Shown here one piece after another: positions 1-8,987 of a stretch of 64,000 nucleotides of DNA (its first letter is position 1; each line of letters opens with the position of its first letter). Source of the DNA: Lachnoclostridium sp. UBA3262. Its GTDB lineage: Bacteria > Bacillota > Clostridia > Lachnospirales > Lachnospiraceae. The stretch covers positions 1 through 64,000 of the forward strand of contig DEUM01000027.1 in assembly GCA_002362575.1 (NCBI GenBank), given 5' to 3'. The notes under the pieces are model-generated. The model ran no database searches. It was not told the DNA's origin and saw only the letters and a program-made list of their open reading frames with translations. The position numbers were made by a program, and so were the translations under genes.

Positions 1-31
1 GGTAGTAAATTTGACACTACCATTTTATTTT
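1..31 (+). terminator. Possible weak terminator hairpin at the window edge
   Basis: Arms 1-6 (ggtagt) and 16-21 (actacc) are perfect complements around a 9-nt loop, followed by an A/T-rich tail at 22-31. The stem is only 6 bp and the T-tract is interrupted. It may be the right part of a longer terminator for a gene outside the window. Confidence 0.3.
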
Positions 32-159
32 AAAAGGAAAAGAAATGGAAGGTCTGTGCTGCCGTGATACGAAAATGTACTTCGCTATTAAAAATGATAA
101 AGAGCAGTCAATACAATATATAAAAAAATTTTAGGAATGGAAAATGGGAGGTATGATTT

Positions 160-1191
160 ATGTATAGGAAATTGAGAGAAAAGTTAGTTGTAGTTATGTT
201 TTTGCTTTTCGCAGTTTGTATGGTCTGCTCTGTAGATTCGCAGGCTGCAAAGAAAAAAAGTAAGGTAACATGGAAAATAAAAAAAGGAACGCTTACTGTG
301 TATGGCAAGGGGAAAATGCCGTTAATTTTAATAAAAAAGAAGGAAATGCGAAAGGTAAAAAAAGTCGTGATAAAGAAAGGCATAACGACGATATCAAGAA
401 GTGCGTTTGAGGACATGAAAAATCTAAAGACGGCAAAAATACCTTCCACGGTAAAAAGTATTGGAGATAAAAGCTTTGCGGGAACGGCAATAAAAAAATT
501 GAAAGTTCCATCTTCGGTTAAAAAAATAGGAGGTCATGCTTTTACAAGCTCTAGGTTGAGAAAACTGATTTTGCCGGGAGACTTTAAATATAAAACGGAA
601 TATCCTGACTGGGGCAGAGTAGTAGTTGGAGAAATACTTGGGAACAATAATCCGCCTATTGTTCAATTTAGCACAAAATTAAATCTTGAAAATGCGTCAC
701 TTTTTGTTGCAAAAGGATATGTTGTATCGAAAAAGGATTCAAAGTATTGCAGTGTTGACGGCTGTATTTACACAAAGGACAGGAAGTCACTTATAAGAGT
801 GCCATTGAGGAAGAAAAAATTAGTGATTGCCGAGGGGTGCACTGAGTTTTGTCTCCAATCCGTTTTTCATGGTTTGGCAGACGGAAGTGATTTAGCGGAA
901 TCATGCAATGTATCAGAAATTGAAATACCAGCTTCCGTTAAAACGATTGAATCTAAAAAATATCGTCAAAAGTATAGAAATTCCGGACCTGCGCCAGATA
1001 TAAAGAAAATTACGATTCGCACAAAACAGTTAGATGGCAGGTCATTGGCGGTATTAGCATACGACTTAGAAGTGGATGCGAAGAAACTTATGGAACAGCT
1101 GCCGGAGCAGATATATTATCGTGATGGCAAATATTATTCAAAGGATGGAGTGTGGATTAAACCCTATCCGAATAAAGGCTATTATAAGTAA
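160..1191 (+). CDS. BspA-like leucine-rich-repeat surface protein, copy 1
   Basis: This is a secreted protein of 343 aa with a Sec signal peptide (hydrophobic stretch about 9-25, likely cleavage after the SQA near residue 29). Residues about 60-145 hold LRR_5/BspA-type repeats, seen as repeated 'IPSTVKSIG..FAGT' and 'VPSSVKKIG..AF' units. A second repeat-like patch lies near 250-262 (IEIPASVKTIE). The mature protein is very lysine-rich. The start follows a gggagg ribosome site 8 nt upstream. BspA-like LRR proteins in gut Firmicutes are usually surface or adhesion proteins, but there is no LPXTG motif, so attachment may rely on charge. It is the first of two tandem paralogues and is more A/T-rich than the rest of the window. 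No specific ligand can be named. Confidence 0.8.
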   Translation: MYRKLREKLVVVMFLLFAVCMVCSVDSQAAKKKSKVTWKIKKGTLTVYGKGKMPLILIKKKEMRKVKKVVIKKGITTISRSAFEDMKNLKTAKIPSTVKSIGDKSFAGTAIKKLKVPSSVKKIGGHAFTSSRLRKLILPGDFKYKTEYPDWGRVVVGEILGNNNPPIVQFSTKLNLENASLFVAKGYVVSKKDSKYCSVDGCIYTKDRKSLIRVPLRKKKLVIAEGCTEFCLQSVFHGLADGSDLAESCNVSEIEIPASVKTIESKKYRQKYRNSGPAPDIKKITIRTKQLDGRSLAVLAYDLEVDAKKLMEQLPEQIYYRDGKYYSKDGVWIKPYPNKGYYK

Positions 1192-1258
1192 AGCAATTAT
1201 AAGATAGTTTGCATACTATAAACATATTTTAGGAATGGAGAATAGGAGACTGGATTTT

Positions 1259-2311
1259 ATGAGTAGAAAATGGAGAGTACGATGTATAGTGAGTATGTTT
1301 TTGCTTTTTACAGTCTGTATGGTCTGCTCTGTAGATTCGCAGGCTGCAAAGAAAAAAAGTAAGGTAACATGGAAATTAAAAAAAGGAACGCTTACTGTGT
1401 ATGGCAAAGGAAAAATGCCAAAATCCCTTAATGCATATGCTATGAAAAAGAAGCAGAGAAAAAAAGTAAAAAGGGTAATAATAAAAAAAGGAGTGACTTC
1501 AATAGCGGATTTTGCTTTTAGGGATATGAAAAACCTAAAAATGGCAAAGATACCGTCTACTGTCAAAAAGCTTGGGAATGAGAGCTTTGCGGGAACTGCA
1601 ATAAGAAGTTTAAAAGTACCATCCTCGGTTCGGAGTATAGGGAGTTATACTTTTTCCGGCACGAAATTGAAAAAGCTCACTATTCCCGGCAATTTTAAAT
1701 TTATTCCAGAGGACGCGGATGTAATAGGGCTAGTGGCTGGTAATATAAATATATTCAATGATGATAAGCTGATTGTAACTTTTAATACAAAATTGAAGTT
1801 AGATAATACTTCATTGTTTGTTGCAAAAGGATATGTAGTATCGAAAAAAGATCCGAAGTATTGTAGTGTTGACGGCTGTATCTACACAAAGGACAGGAAG
1901 TCGCTTGTAAGGGTGCCAATGCGAAAGAAGAAATTGAAGATTATAGATGGGTGTACTGAATTCTGCCTTCAGTCAGTTTTACATGGTATAACAGGAGATG
2001 GTGATTTAGAGACGTCATGTGCGGTATCAGAGATTGAAATACCGGCTTCCGTTAAAACGATTGAATCTAAAAAGTTTCATCAAAATACAGAACAACTGGG
2101 ACTTATACCTAATATAAAGAAACTCACAATCCGCACAAAGCAGCTTGACGGCAAGTCACTGGCGGCATTAGTGTTTGATTTGAATATAGACGAGAAAGAG
2201 CTTATGAGACAGCTGCCGGGGCAGGTCATCTATCGTGATGGCAAATATTATTCAAAGGATGGCGTCTGGTTAAGGAGAGATCCATATAAAAACTGGAATC
2301 CAACATATTGA
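1259..2311 (+). CDS. BspA-like leucine-rich-repeat surface protein, copy 2
   Basis: This 350-aa paralogue of the preceding gene has the same plan: a signal peptide ending near 'VDSQAA', a basic N-terminus, LRR_5-type repeats (about 65-155), a shared module containing 'YCSVDGCIYTKD', and a C-terminal 'YRDGKYYSKDGVW'. I chose ATG 1259 over the upstream ATG 1235 because it aligns with the start of copy 1 and follows an aggag site; 1235 falls inside the duplicated leader. The centre differs from copy 1 in sequence and length, while the signal peptide and C-terminal module are nearly unchanged. Function beyond a secreted LRR surface protein is unknown. Confidence 0.8.
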   Translation: MSRKWRVRCIVSMFLLFTVCMVCSVDSQAAKKKSKVTWKLKKGTLTVYGKGKMPKSLNAYAMKKKQRKKVKRVIIKKGVTSIADFAFRDMKNLKMAKIPSTVKKLGNESFAGTAIRSLKVPSSVRSIGSYTFSGTKLKKLTIPGNFKFIPEDADVIGLVAGNINIFNDDKLIVTFNTKLKLDNTSLFVAKGYVVSKKDPKYCSVDGCIYTKDRKSLVRVPMRKKKLKIIDGCTEFCLQSVLHGITGDGDLETSCAVSEIEIPASVKTIESKKFHQNTEQLGLIPNIKKLTIRTKQLDGKSLAALVFDLNIDEKELMRQLPGQVIYRDGKYYSKDGVWLRRDPYKNWNPTY

Positions 2312-2328
2312 TAAACAAAAAACGTAGC

Positions 2329-2365
2329 AAAAAAGGAAGATGGCGAAAACCATCTTCCTTTTTAA
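2329..2365. terminator. Bidirectional terminator between the LRR pair and argG
   Basis: A 9-bp perfect stem (ggaagatgg 2335-2343 with ccatcttcc 2350-2358) is flanked by an A-run on the left and a T-run on the right. It can therefore stop the LRR genes on the plus strand and argG on the minus strand. Confidence 0.85.
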
Positions 2366-2380
2366 GTATAAGTACCATTA

Positions 2381-3598
2381 TTATTTCTTTTCTACCTCAG
2401 CCATTTTCATGGCGCGAACCTTTGTAGAAAGACCAAACAGATTGATAAAGCCTTCTGCGTCATGGTGGTCATACAAATCTCCGGTAGTAAAGGAAGCAAT
2501 GCTTTCATTGTATAAACTGTATGGGGAAGTCGTTCCGGCCTTAATGATATTGCCCTTGTAGAGTTTGAACTTTACTTCTCCGGTTACATACTTCTGGGTG
2601 GATTCAATAAATGCCTGAACTGCTTCGCGGAGAGGAGAGAACCATTTTCCCTCATAACAAATCTGCGCAAGCTTATTTCCCATATCCATTTTTACAGTTG
2701 TTGTATCGCGGTCGAGAATTAACTCTTCCAGCTGCTGGTGTGCTTCATAGAGAATTGTTCCACCCGGCGTCTCATATACACCGCGGGATTTCATTCCGAC
2801 AACGCGGTTTTCTACGATATCGACAATTCCGATACCATGTTTTCCACCCAGCTCATTCAGCGTGCGTATAATATCAGAAAGCTTCATTTCTTTTCCGTTT
2901 ACACTTTTAGGAACTCCGGCCTCGAATGTCATTGTCACATACTCGCCTTCCTCCGGCGCTTTTTCCGGAGTTGTGCCGAGCACGAGAAGATGGTCAAAAT
3001 TCGGCTCGTTGGCAGGCTCCTCCAATTCCAGTCCCTCATGGCTGATATGCCATAGGTTGCGGTCACGGCTGTAGCTGCTGTCAGCGGAGAATGGAAGGTC
3101 AATTCCGTGTGCCTTGCAGTATTCAATTTCGGATTCGCGGGAATCCAACGTCCACTTATCGCTTCTCCATGCTGCAATAATTTTTAAATCCGGAGCCAGT
3201 GCTTTGATACCAAGCTCAAAACGAATCTGGTCGTTTCCTTTTCCGGTTGCGCCATGGCAAATCGCAGTAGCGCCTTCCTTGCGGGCGATTTCCACCAGAC
3301 GTTTTGCAATAACCGGACGAGCCATAGAAGTGCCCAGTAAATATTTATTTTCGTATACGGCGTGAGCCTGAACGCATGGAAGAACATATTCGTCACAAAA
3401 TTCATCGACAACATCTTCTATGTATAGTTTGGATGCACCGCAGAACTTTGCTCTTTCCTCCAAGCCGTCCAGTTCTTCTCCCTGTCCGCAGTCAATGCAG
3501 ACACAGATTACTTCATAATCAAAATTCTCCTTCAGCCATGGAATGATTGCTGTTGTATCCAGACCGCCGGAGTAGGCTAAGATAACTTTTTCTTTCAT
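2381..3598 (-). CDS. argG: Argininosuccinate synthase
   Basis: This enzyme joins citrulline and aspartate with ATP to give argininosuccinate, the second-last step of arginine synthesis, in the cytosol. The 405-aa length is normal for the family. The N-terminal PP-loop 'SGGLDT' sits at residues 10-15. The start is supported by a GGAG site 7-8 nt upstream on the minus strand. It is transcribed alone and divergently from argCJBD, sharing a 267-bp intergenic region with ARG-box-like repeats, so joint control by an ArgR/AhrC-type repressor is likely. No argH is seen next to it. Confidence 0.96.
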   Translation of the reverse strand: MKEKVILAYSGGLDTTAIIPWLKENFDYEVICVCIDCGQGEELDGLEERAKFCGASKLYIEDVVDEFCDEYVLPCVQAHAVYENKYLLGTSMARPVIAKRLVEIARKEGATAICHGATGKGNDQIRFELGIKALAPDLKIIAAWRSDKWTLDSRESEIEYCKAHGIDLPFSADSSYSRDRNLWHISHEGLELEEPANEPNFDHLLVLGTTPEKAPEEGEYVTMTFEAGVPKSVNGKEMKLSDIIRTLNELGGKHGIGIVDIVENRVVGMKSRGVYETPGGTILYEAHQQLEELILDRDTTTVKMDMGNKLAQICYEGKWFSPLREAVQAFIESTQKYVTGEVKFKLYKGNIIKAGTTSPYSLYNESIASFTTGDLYDHHDAEGFINLFGLSTKVRAMKMAEVEKK

Positions 3599-3634
3599 AA
3601 TTGATTCTCCTTTAAATTGTACTTATATTTTTCT

Positions 3635-3652
3635 GAACATTGTAAAATGTTC
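3635..3652. promoter_or_regulatory. Perfect 7-bp dyad in the argG leader
   Basis: The inverted repeat gaacatt (3635-3641) and aatgttc (3646-3652), with a 4-nt spacer, lies between the predicted argG promoter and its start codon. It could be an operator or a leader RNA hairpin. It does not match the ARG-box pattern seen nearby. Confidence 0.4.
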
Positions 3653-3663
3653 CACTGCTATTA

Positions 3664-3692
3664 AATATACAACAAAAATGTATATTATGCAA
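3664..3692 (-). promoter_or_regulatory. argG promoter
   Basis: Read on the minus strand, a -35 TTGCAT (plus positions 3687-3692) and a -10 TATATT (3664-3669) are separated by 17 bp. An inverted repeat ATACA/TGTAT (3667-3671 and 3679-3683) lies across the spacer and -10, well placed for an arginine repressor. Confidence 0.6.
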
Positions 3693-3743
3693 GAGGGAAT
3701 TCAAAGATAATTTTTGCCATGTTAAATATAATGAATAAATGTG

Positions 3744-3772
3744 TTGCATATTTTAGGCAAAAGATGTATAAT
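3744..3772 (+). promoter_or_regulatory. argCJBD promoter
   Basis: The -35 TTGCAT (3744-3749) and -10 TATAAT (3767-3772) are separated by 17 bp. This is the best sigma-A match in the argG-argC intergenic region and points toward argC. Confidence 0.7.
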
Positions 3773-3792
3773 GAAAAAAGTTTATGAATATC

Positions 3793-3819
3793 ATGAATAA
3801 ATATACATAATAAATGTAT
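3793..3819. promoter_or_regulatory. ARG-box-like operators downstream of the argC promoter
   Basis: atgaataaatatacat (3793-3808) resembles the ArgR/AhrC half-site pattern (ATGAATA with an ATGTATA-like partner). It overlaps a perfect inverted repeat atacat/atgtat (3803-3808 and 3814-3819). A further atgaataaat lies at 3731-3740, upstream of the -35. The match is by eye only. Confidence 0.5.
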
Positions 3820-3865
3820 ACAAAAACTGGTTAAAAAGATAAATGAAAGAAAGGTTGAGGAAAAA

Positions 3866-4906
3866 ATGATAAAAGTGGGTATTATTGGAGCAACCGGGTA
3901 TGCGGGACAGGAGCTGGTACGCCTGCTGCTCCAGCACAGGGAAACGGAAATCGTATGGTACGGTTCGAGGAGCTATGTCGATGAGAAATTCAGCTCTGTG
4001 TTCGGTAATGTATTTCAGATTGTGGAAGACATTTGCAAAAGCGATGATTTACATGAACTGTCGAGACAGGCAGATGTGATTTTTACTGCGACGCCGCAGG
4101 GATATCTGGCGGGAGTGCTGGATGATGAAATCTTAAATAATTGTAAGGTAATTGATTTGAGTGCAGACTATCGGATTAAGGATGTCGCTGTTTATGAGAA
4201 ATGGTATGGAATTGAGCATAAAAGTCCGCAATATATAAAAGAAGCAGTGTACGGGCTATGTGAGATAAACAGAGAGCAGATAAAGGGCGCGAGATTAATT
4301 GCGAATCCGGGATGTTATCCAACCTGCTCGACACTGGCAATCTATCCGCTGGCAAAGGCAGGACTGATTGACATGAGTACGCTGATTATAGATGCCAAAT
4401 CCGGTACATCCGGTGCCGGGCGTGGAGCGAAGATACCAAATCTGTACTGTGAGGTAAATGAAAATATTAAAGCATATGGAGTTTCAACGCACAGACATAC
4501 GCCTGAAATTGAGGAGCAGCTCGGCTATGCAGCCGGAAAACCGGTAACGTTGAACTTTACGCCACACCTGATTCCAATGAACCGGGGAATACTTATTACC
4601 GCATATGCGACATACCGGGAGGGGACAACACCGGAGCAGATTCGCAGAGCATATGAGGAAGCCTATAGAGAGGAATATTTTGTGCGTGTACTGGATGAGG
4701 GCGTGTGCCCGGAGACAAAGTGGGTAGAGGGAAGCAACTTTGTTGACGTCAACGTAAAGGTGGATGAGCGGACAGGACGCGCCATCATGATGGGCGCTAT
4801 GGATAATATTACGAAAGGTGCGGCCGGGCAGGCGGTGCAGAACATGAACCTGATGTTTGGGCTGGAGGAGTCAGAGGGGCTGAGACTGATTCCGATGGTG
4901 CCGTAA
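3866..4906 (+). CDS. argC: N-acetyl-gamma-glutamyl-phosphate reductase
   Basis: This enzyme reduces N-acetylglutamyl phosphate to the semialdehyde with NADPH, the third step of arginine/ornithine synthesis. The protein is 346 aa. It has an N-terminal Rossmann loop 'GATGYAG' (8-14) and the catalytic cysteine in 'NPGCYPT' (Cys150). It is the first gene of the argC-argJ-argB-argD operon. It follows a promoter with ARG-box-like repeats in its leader, so repression by arginine is expected. Confidence 0.96.
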   Translation: MIKVGIIGATGYAGQELVRLLLQHRETEIVWYGSRSYVDEKFSSVFGNVFQIVEDICKSDDLHELSRQADVIFTATPQGYLAGVLDDEILNNCKVIDLSADYRIKDVAVYEKWYGIEHKSPQYIKEAVYGLCEINREQIKGARLIANPGCYPTCSTLAIYPLAKAGLIDMSTLIIDAKSGTSGAGRGAKIPNLYCEVNENIKAYGVSTHRHTPEIEEQLGYAAGKPVTLNFTPHLIPMNRGILITAYATYREGTTPEQIRRAYEEAYREEYFVRVLDEGVCPETKWVEGSNFVDVNVKVDERTGRAIMMGAMDNITKGAAGQAVQNMNLMFGLEESEGLRLIPMVP

Positions 4907-4959
4907 ACGTAAATATATAGGATATGTCGCGGACAAGCGGCGTAGAAATGGAGATTTGT

Positions 4960-6183
4960 ATGATAAAGATAGTAGAGGGCGGTGTAACCGCAGCAAAAGG
5001 ATATATGGCAGCCAGTGCGGCAGCCGGAATTAAGTACGAAGGGCGTACGGATATCGCGCTTGTGTATACAGAGAAACCAGCGGCTTGTGCCGGGACGTTT
5101 ACGACGAATGTTGTGAAAGCAGCTCCGGTCTACTGGGATAAGGAAATTGTGGAAGCTGGAAAGCCGGTACATGCAGTGGTGCTCAATAGCGGAATTGCCA
5201 ATGCCTGTACGGGAAGTGAGGGAAAAGAAATCAATTATGCAATGGCATCGGAAATTGCCGGACAGCTTCACGTAAACCCGAAGGAGGTGCTGACTGCCTC
5301 GACCGGAGTTATCGGTATGCAGATACCGAGGGAGCCACTGACAAAGGGGGCAGTGCTTTTAAAGGAAGCGCTTTCCAACACAAAAGAAGCGGGCACAGCA
5401 GCGGCAAAAGCGATAATGACGACGGATACCGTCTCAAAGGAAGCCGCTGCGAGTTTTGAAGTGAATGGGGTAACTGTGACGGTTGGCGGTATGAGTAAGG
5501 GATCCGGTATGATTCACCCGAATATGGCGACGATGCTCAGTGTAACGACGACCGACGCTTCTGTAAGCCGGGAGATTTTACAGGGGCTGGTGAGCGAGGC
5601 AGTATCGGACAGCTTTAATATGATTTCTGTAGACCGTGACACATCGACGAACGATACTTATTTAGTGCTTGCCAATGGAGAATCCGGCGTTACGATAGAA
5701 AAGGGTACAAAAGCATATGAAGATTTTAAGGAAGCGCTGTTCTATGTATCGACGGAGCTGTCGAAGCAAATGGCGGGCGATGGCGAAGGCTGTACAAAGT
5801 TAATGGAGGTTCAGGTCATTCACTGTGAGACAAAGGAAAAGGCAAAGGTGCTCAGCAAGTCGGTTATTACCTCGAATCTTGTAAAAACTGCAGTATATGG
5901 AAGCGATGCGAATTGGGGACGTGTTTTATGCGCACTCGGCTATGCAGGTGTGGATTTTAACCCGGAGAGGATTGACTTAGTTCTGGAAGCGGGAGGAGAG
6001 CGGCTCACGCTGATAAAAGGCGGGGTGGCAGATCATTACAGCGAGGAGAAGGCGACGGAGCTTTTGAAGCAGGAAAAGGTAACGTTTATTTGCGATATGA
6101 ATGAGGGGACGGCTTCCGCGACGGCGTGGGGCTGTGATTTAACCTATGACTACATAAAGATTAACGCAGATTATAGAAGCTGA
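4960..6183 (+). CDS. argJ: Bifunctional glutamate N-acetyltransferase / amino-acid acetyltransferase
   Basis: ArgJ moves the acetyl group from N-acetylornithine back to glutamate (the cyclic arginine pathway), and many family members also acetylate glutamate from acetyl-CoA. The 407-aa precursor cleaves itself before the nucleophile threonine in the 'HPNMATML' motif (Thr191 from this start), giving alpha and beta chains. I chose ATG 4960 (MIKIVEGG) because a ggag site lies 7 nt upstream. The in-frame ATG 4924 has no ribosome site. A recycling ArgJ fits with no argA or argE being visible here. Confidence 0.95.
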   Translation: MIKIVEGGVTAAKGYMAASAAAGIKYEGRTDIALVYTEKPAACAGTFTTNVVKAAPVYWDKEIVEAGKPVHAVVLNSGIANACTGSEGKEINYAMASEIAGQLHVNPKEVLTASTGVIGMQIPREPLTKGAVLLKEALSNTKEAGTAAAKAIMTTDTVSKEAAASFEVNGVTVTVGGMSKGSGMIHPNMATMLSVTTTDASVSREILQGLVSEAVSDSFNMISVDRDTSTNDTYLVLANGESGVTIEKGTKAYEDFKEALFYVSTELSKQMAGDGEGCTKLMEVQVIHCETKEKAKVLSKSVITSNLVKTAVYGSDANWGRVLCALGYAGVDFNPERIDLVLEAGGERLTLIKGGVADHYSEEKATELLKQEKVTFICDMNEGTASATAWGCDLTYDYIKINADYRS

Positions 6184-6221
6184 TAGAATTAATTTGTGAC
6201 GATTCGGAATGGAGGAAAACA

Positions 6222-7124
6222 ATGGAACAGATGATGCGGGATGTAACCTTAAAGGCGGAAACATTGATTGAGGCATTGCCCTATATACGGGACTTTAATG
6301 GGAAAAAGGTAGTAGTAAAGTATGGCGGAAGCGCGATGTTAGATGAAAAGCGTCAGGAGTCTTTAATCAAGGATGTCGCACTGTTAAAGCTGGTCGGCAT
6401 GCAGCCGATTATCGTACATGGCGGTGGAAAGGAAATCAGCAAATGGCTTGGTTATATGGGAAAGGAGAGCCAGTTTGTTGAAGGGCTGCGGGTAACGGAT
6501 GCGGAAACGATGGAAGTAGCGGAGATGGTCTTGAATAAGGTCAATAAGCACCTTGTCCAGATGATGGAAAAGCTGGGTGTAAAGGCGGCTGGAATCAGCG
6601 GCAAGGACGGCGGTACGATGCTCTGTGAGAGAAAAACGGTAAACGGCCAGGATATCGGATTTGTCGGCGAGGTGAAAAGTGTTAATTCGGATCTGATTGA
6701 TACGCTGATTGAAAAGGATTTTATTCCGATAATCGCCCCGATTGGCATGGATGAAAAATATCAGGCATACAACATCAATGCGGATGATGCGGCGAGTGCC
6801 GTTGCCAAGTGTATTCACGCGGAAAAGCTGGCGTTTATGACAGATATTGACGGTGTGTGCATGGATCCGGATGACCCTAAGACACTGATTTCAGTGTTAT
6901 CTCTTGATGAGGCAAAGGACTTGATAGAAAATGGAACGATTGGCGGGGGTATGATTCCGAAAATCCGCAACTGCGTAGAAGCGGTTGAGCAGGGGGTAAG
7001 CCGCGTACATATTCTGGACGGACGGAGAGAGCATTGCCTGCTGTTGGAGTTCTTTACGAGAAAGGGTATTGGCACTGCGATTATTGATAATCATATCAAC
7101 CTGTATCCGCATGAGAAAGAGTAA
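6222..7124 (+). CDS. argB: Acetylglutamate kinase
   Basis: This enzyme phosphorylates N-acetylglutamate, the second step of arginine synthesis. The 300-aa amino-acid-kinase-fold protein has 'KYGGSAM' (33-39) and a 'HGGGKEI' phosphate-binding loop. It has an N-terminal helix of about 20 residues ahead of the core. In the family such a helix marks the hexameric, arginine-inhibited form, so feedback inhibition by arginine is likely but inferred. It is the third gene of the operon, with a ggagg site before ATG 6222. Confidence 0.95.
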   Translation: MEQMMRDVTLKAETLIEALPYIRDFNGKKVVVKYGGSAMLDEKRQESLIKDVALLKLVGMQPIIVHGGGKEISKWLGYMGKESQFVEGLRVTDAETMEVAEMVLNKVNKHLVQMMEKLGVKAAGISGKDGGTMLCERKTVNGQDIGFVGEVKSVNSDLIDTLIEKDFIPIIAPIGMDEKYQAYNINADDAASAVAKCIHAEKLAFMTDIDGVCMDPDDPKTLISVLSLDEAKDLIENGTIGGGMIPKIRNCVEAVEQGVSRVHILDGRREHCLLLEFFTRKGIGTAIIDNHINLYPHEKE

Positions 7125-7138
7125 AAGGAGATGAGAGG

Positions 7139-8314
7139 ATGAGAACGAAAATAGAAGAATCGGAGATGTATCTGATACATGCCTATAACCGTTATCCGGT
7201 TATGCTTGACCATGGAGAGGGCGTGTATTTATATGATGTGGATGGCAAAAAATATTTGGATTTTGGGGCAGGGATTGCCGTGTGTTCCCTTGGCTACAGC
7301 AATGAGTCATTTAAGGAGGCTCTGAAAAGCCAGATTGATAAGGGAATTCATTTTTCCAATTATTTTTATTCTGAGCCGTTAATGACGGCGGCAAAGGAGT
7401 TGGCAAAGGCTTCTGGAATGGATAAGGTATTCATGGCAAACAGCGGCGCCGAGGCAAATGAAGGGGCCTTAAAGCTGGCGCGCAAATATGCGATTATGCA
7501 GGGACATGAGAATCGTCATGAAATTATTTCCATGAATAAGGCGTTTCATGGAAGGAGTATGGGGGCTTTGTCGGTTACTGGAACAAAACAGTACAGAGAG
7601 CCGTTTGAACCATTGATTGGCGGCGTCTGTTTTGCAGATTATAATGATTTAGAAAGCGTAAAAGCAAAGATTACAGAAAACACTTATGCTGTCATAGTAG
7701 AGGCTGTTCAGGGAGAGGGCGGCGTCTATGCGGCCGACAAGGAGTTTTTAATTGGAATCCGTGCGCTCTGTGATGAACATGATATGATGATGATTTGTGA
7801 TGAGGTACAGTGCGGCATGGGCAGGACAGGAAAAATGTTCGCCTATGAGCATTACGGAATTATGCCGGATATCGTGACAATGGCAAAGGGAATTGGAAAT
7901 GGAGTGCCAGTGGGAGCTTTTGCGACGACAGAAAGAATTGCAAAGGCTATGGTTCCCGGAGACCACGGGACAACGTTCGGAGGCAATCCTCTGGCAGCAA
8001 CGGCGGTTTCAAAAACGCTATCTATATTTAAGGAAAAGAAGATAACAGAACATGTAGAGGAGATGGGAAGGTATCTGAAGGAACGGCTGGAAGGTCTGGC
8101 AGAGACGAAAGATACCGTTAAAGAATGTCGGGGAATTGGACTCTTACAGGGGTTAGAGCTGACAGAACCTGCTGCGCCTTATATTAAAAAGGCGATGGAA
8201 AAGGGAGTTATCCTTATGGGGGCAGGCGCTAATGTCATACGTCTTGTACCGCCTCTCGTTATCGAGAAGGAGCATATTGACGAGCTGATTTCTATTTTAG
8301 AAAATATTTTGTAA
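7139..8314 (+). CDS. argD: Acetylornithine aminotransferase
   Basis: This PLP enzyme converts N-acetylglutamate semialdehyde to N-acetylornithine with glutamate as donor. The 391-aa class III aminotransferase has the PLP-binding region 'NSGAEANEGA' (101-110), the 'DEVQCGMGRTG' motif (221-231) and the Schiff-base lysine in 'MAKGIGNG' (Lys250). It is the last gene of argCJBD, 14 nt after argB. I found no strong terminator behind it, only a weak hairpin at 8373-8397. Confidence 0.95.
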   Translation: MRTKIEESEMYLIHAYNRYPVMLDHGEGVYLYDVDGKKYLDFGAGIAVCSLGYSNESFKEALKSQIDKGIHFSNYFYSEPLMTAAKELAKASGMDKVFMANSGAEANEGALKLARKYAIMQGHENRHEIISMNKAFHGRSMGALSVTGTKQYREPFEPLIGGVCFADYNDLESVKAKITENTYAVIVEAVQGEGGVYAADKEFLIGIRALCDEHDMMMICDEVQCGMGRTGKMFAYEHYGIMPDIVTMAKGIGNGVPVGAFATTERIAKAMVPGDHGTTFGGNPLAATAVSKTLSIFKEKKITEHVEEMGRYLKERLEGLAETKDTVKECRGIGLLQGLELTEPAAPYIKKAMEKGVILMGAGANVIRLVPPLVIEKEHIDELISILENIL

Positions 8315-8426
8315 AAATTTTATTAGGCTGTTTTGTAAATGTCCTTTTGAATAAGAACACCTCTTTTTGCCGATACTTACTGAATAGAGTAAGGTATTAG
8401 AAAATAAGCAGAAAGCAGGTGTTTTT

Positions 8427-8861
8427 ATGTGGGGAATTTTAGTGGCGGCGATATCTGGGGCGCTGATGAGCGTGCAGGGTGTATTCAATGCCGAAGTGAC
8501 AAAACAGAGCAGTATATGGATGTCTGCAGCGTTTGTACAACTGTCTGCGTTTGTCGTGTGTGTGATTGCATGGTTTATTACCGGACGGGACGGAACGGTA
8601 GGAAGCCTTCTTCAGGTTACGCCCAAATATATGCTTTTAGGTGGAGCAATCGGAGCATTTATCACATATACTGTGATTTATAGTATGAATGCGGTCGGGC
8701 CGGCAAGGGCGGTCATGTTTATCGTGGCAGTACAGCTGCTGGTAGCATACCTGATTGAGCTATTTGGTTTATTTGGTATTGATAAACAGCCTTTTGAGTG
8801 GCGGAAGTGCATTGGGGTAGCTATTATTATTGCAGGTATTGTTACATTTAAGTGGAAATAA
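8427..8861 (+). CDS. DMT-family small membrane protein, YdcZ-like
   Basis: This 144-aa integral membrane protein has four to five predicted helices (about 3-22, 33-52, 70-92, 95-118 and 126-142). It matches the DMT_YdcZ (DUF606) half-size members of the drug/metabolite transporter superfamily, which act as dimers. The substrate is unknown. A gcagg site lies 7 nt before ATG 8427. It stands between the arginine operon and the comEA unit in the same direction, without visible functional ties to either. Confidence 0.75.
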   Translation: MWGILVAAISGALMSVQGVFNAEVTKQSSIWMSAAFVQLSAFVVCVIAWFITGRDGTVGSLLQVTPKYMLLGGAIGAFITYTVIYSMNAVGPARAVMFIVAVQLLVAYLIELFGLFGIDKQPFEWRKCIGVAIIIAGIVTFKWK

Positions 8862-8906
8862 AGTGAAATAGAAATGAAAATATGTTACAAAAATATAAAA
8901 TAGTTG

Positions 8907-8935
8907 TTGTAAAATAATGATTTCGCTGGTAAAAT
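8907..8935 (+). promoter_or_regulatory. Candidate comEA promoter
   Basis: The -35 TTGTAA (8907-8912) and -10 TAAAAT (8930-8935) are 17 bp apart, about 50 nt upstream of the comEA start. Confidence 0.5.
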
Positions 8936-8987
8936 AATTTTGTACATCAAATTTCCTTTTCCGGTCTATAAAGAAGGGGATTACAGG

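Larger units (their letters stand above)
128..2311 (+). repeat. Tandem gene duplication including the leader
   Basis: The two LRR genes and their leaders are a direct duplication. The 13-nt block attttaggaatgg occurs at 128-140 and 1226-1238, each time just upstream of a similar ribosome-binding region. The 60 nt at 217-276 are identical to 1316-1375, covering the signal-peptide end and mature N-terminus. The copies diverge most in the middle of the proteins. Confidence 0.85.

Noticed and set aside
8373..8397. Imperfect stem-loop between argD and the YdcZ-like gene
   Set aside because: It has a bulge, no T-run and no clear promoter context, so it could not be called a terminator or operator.
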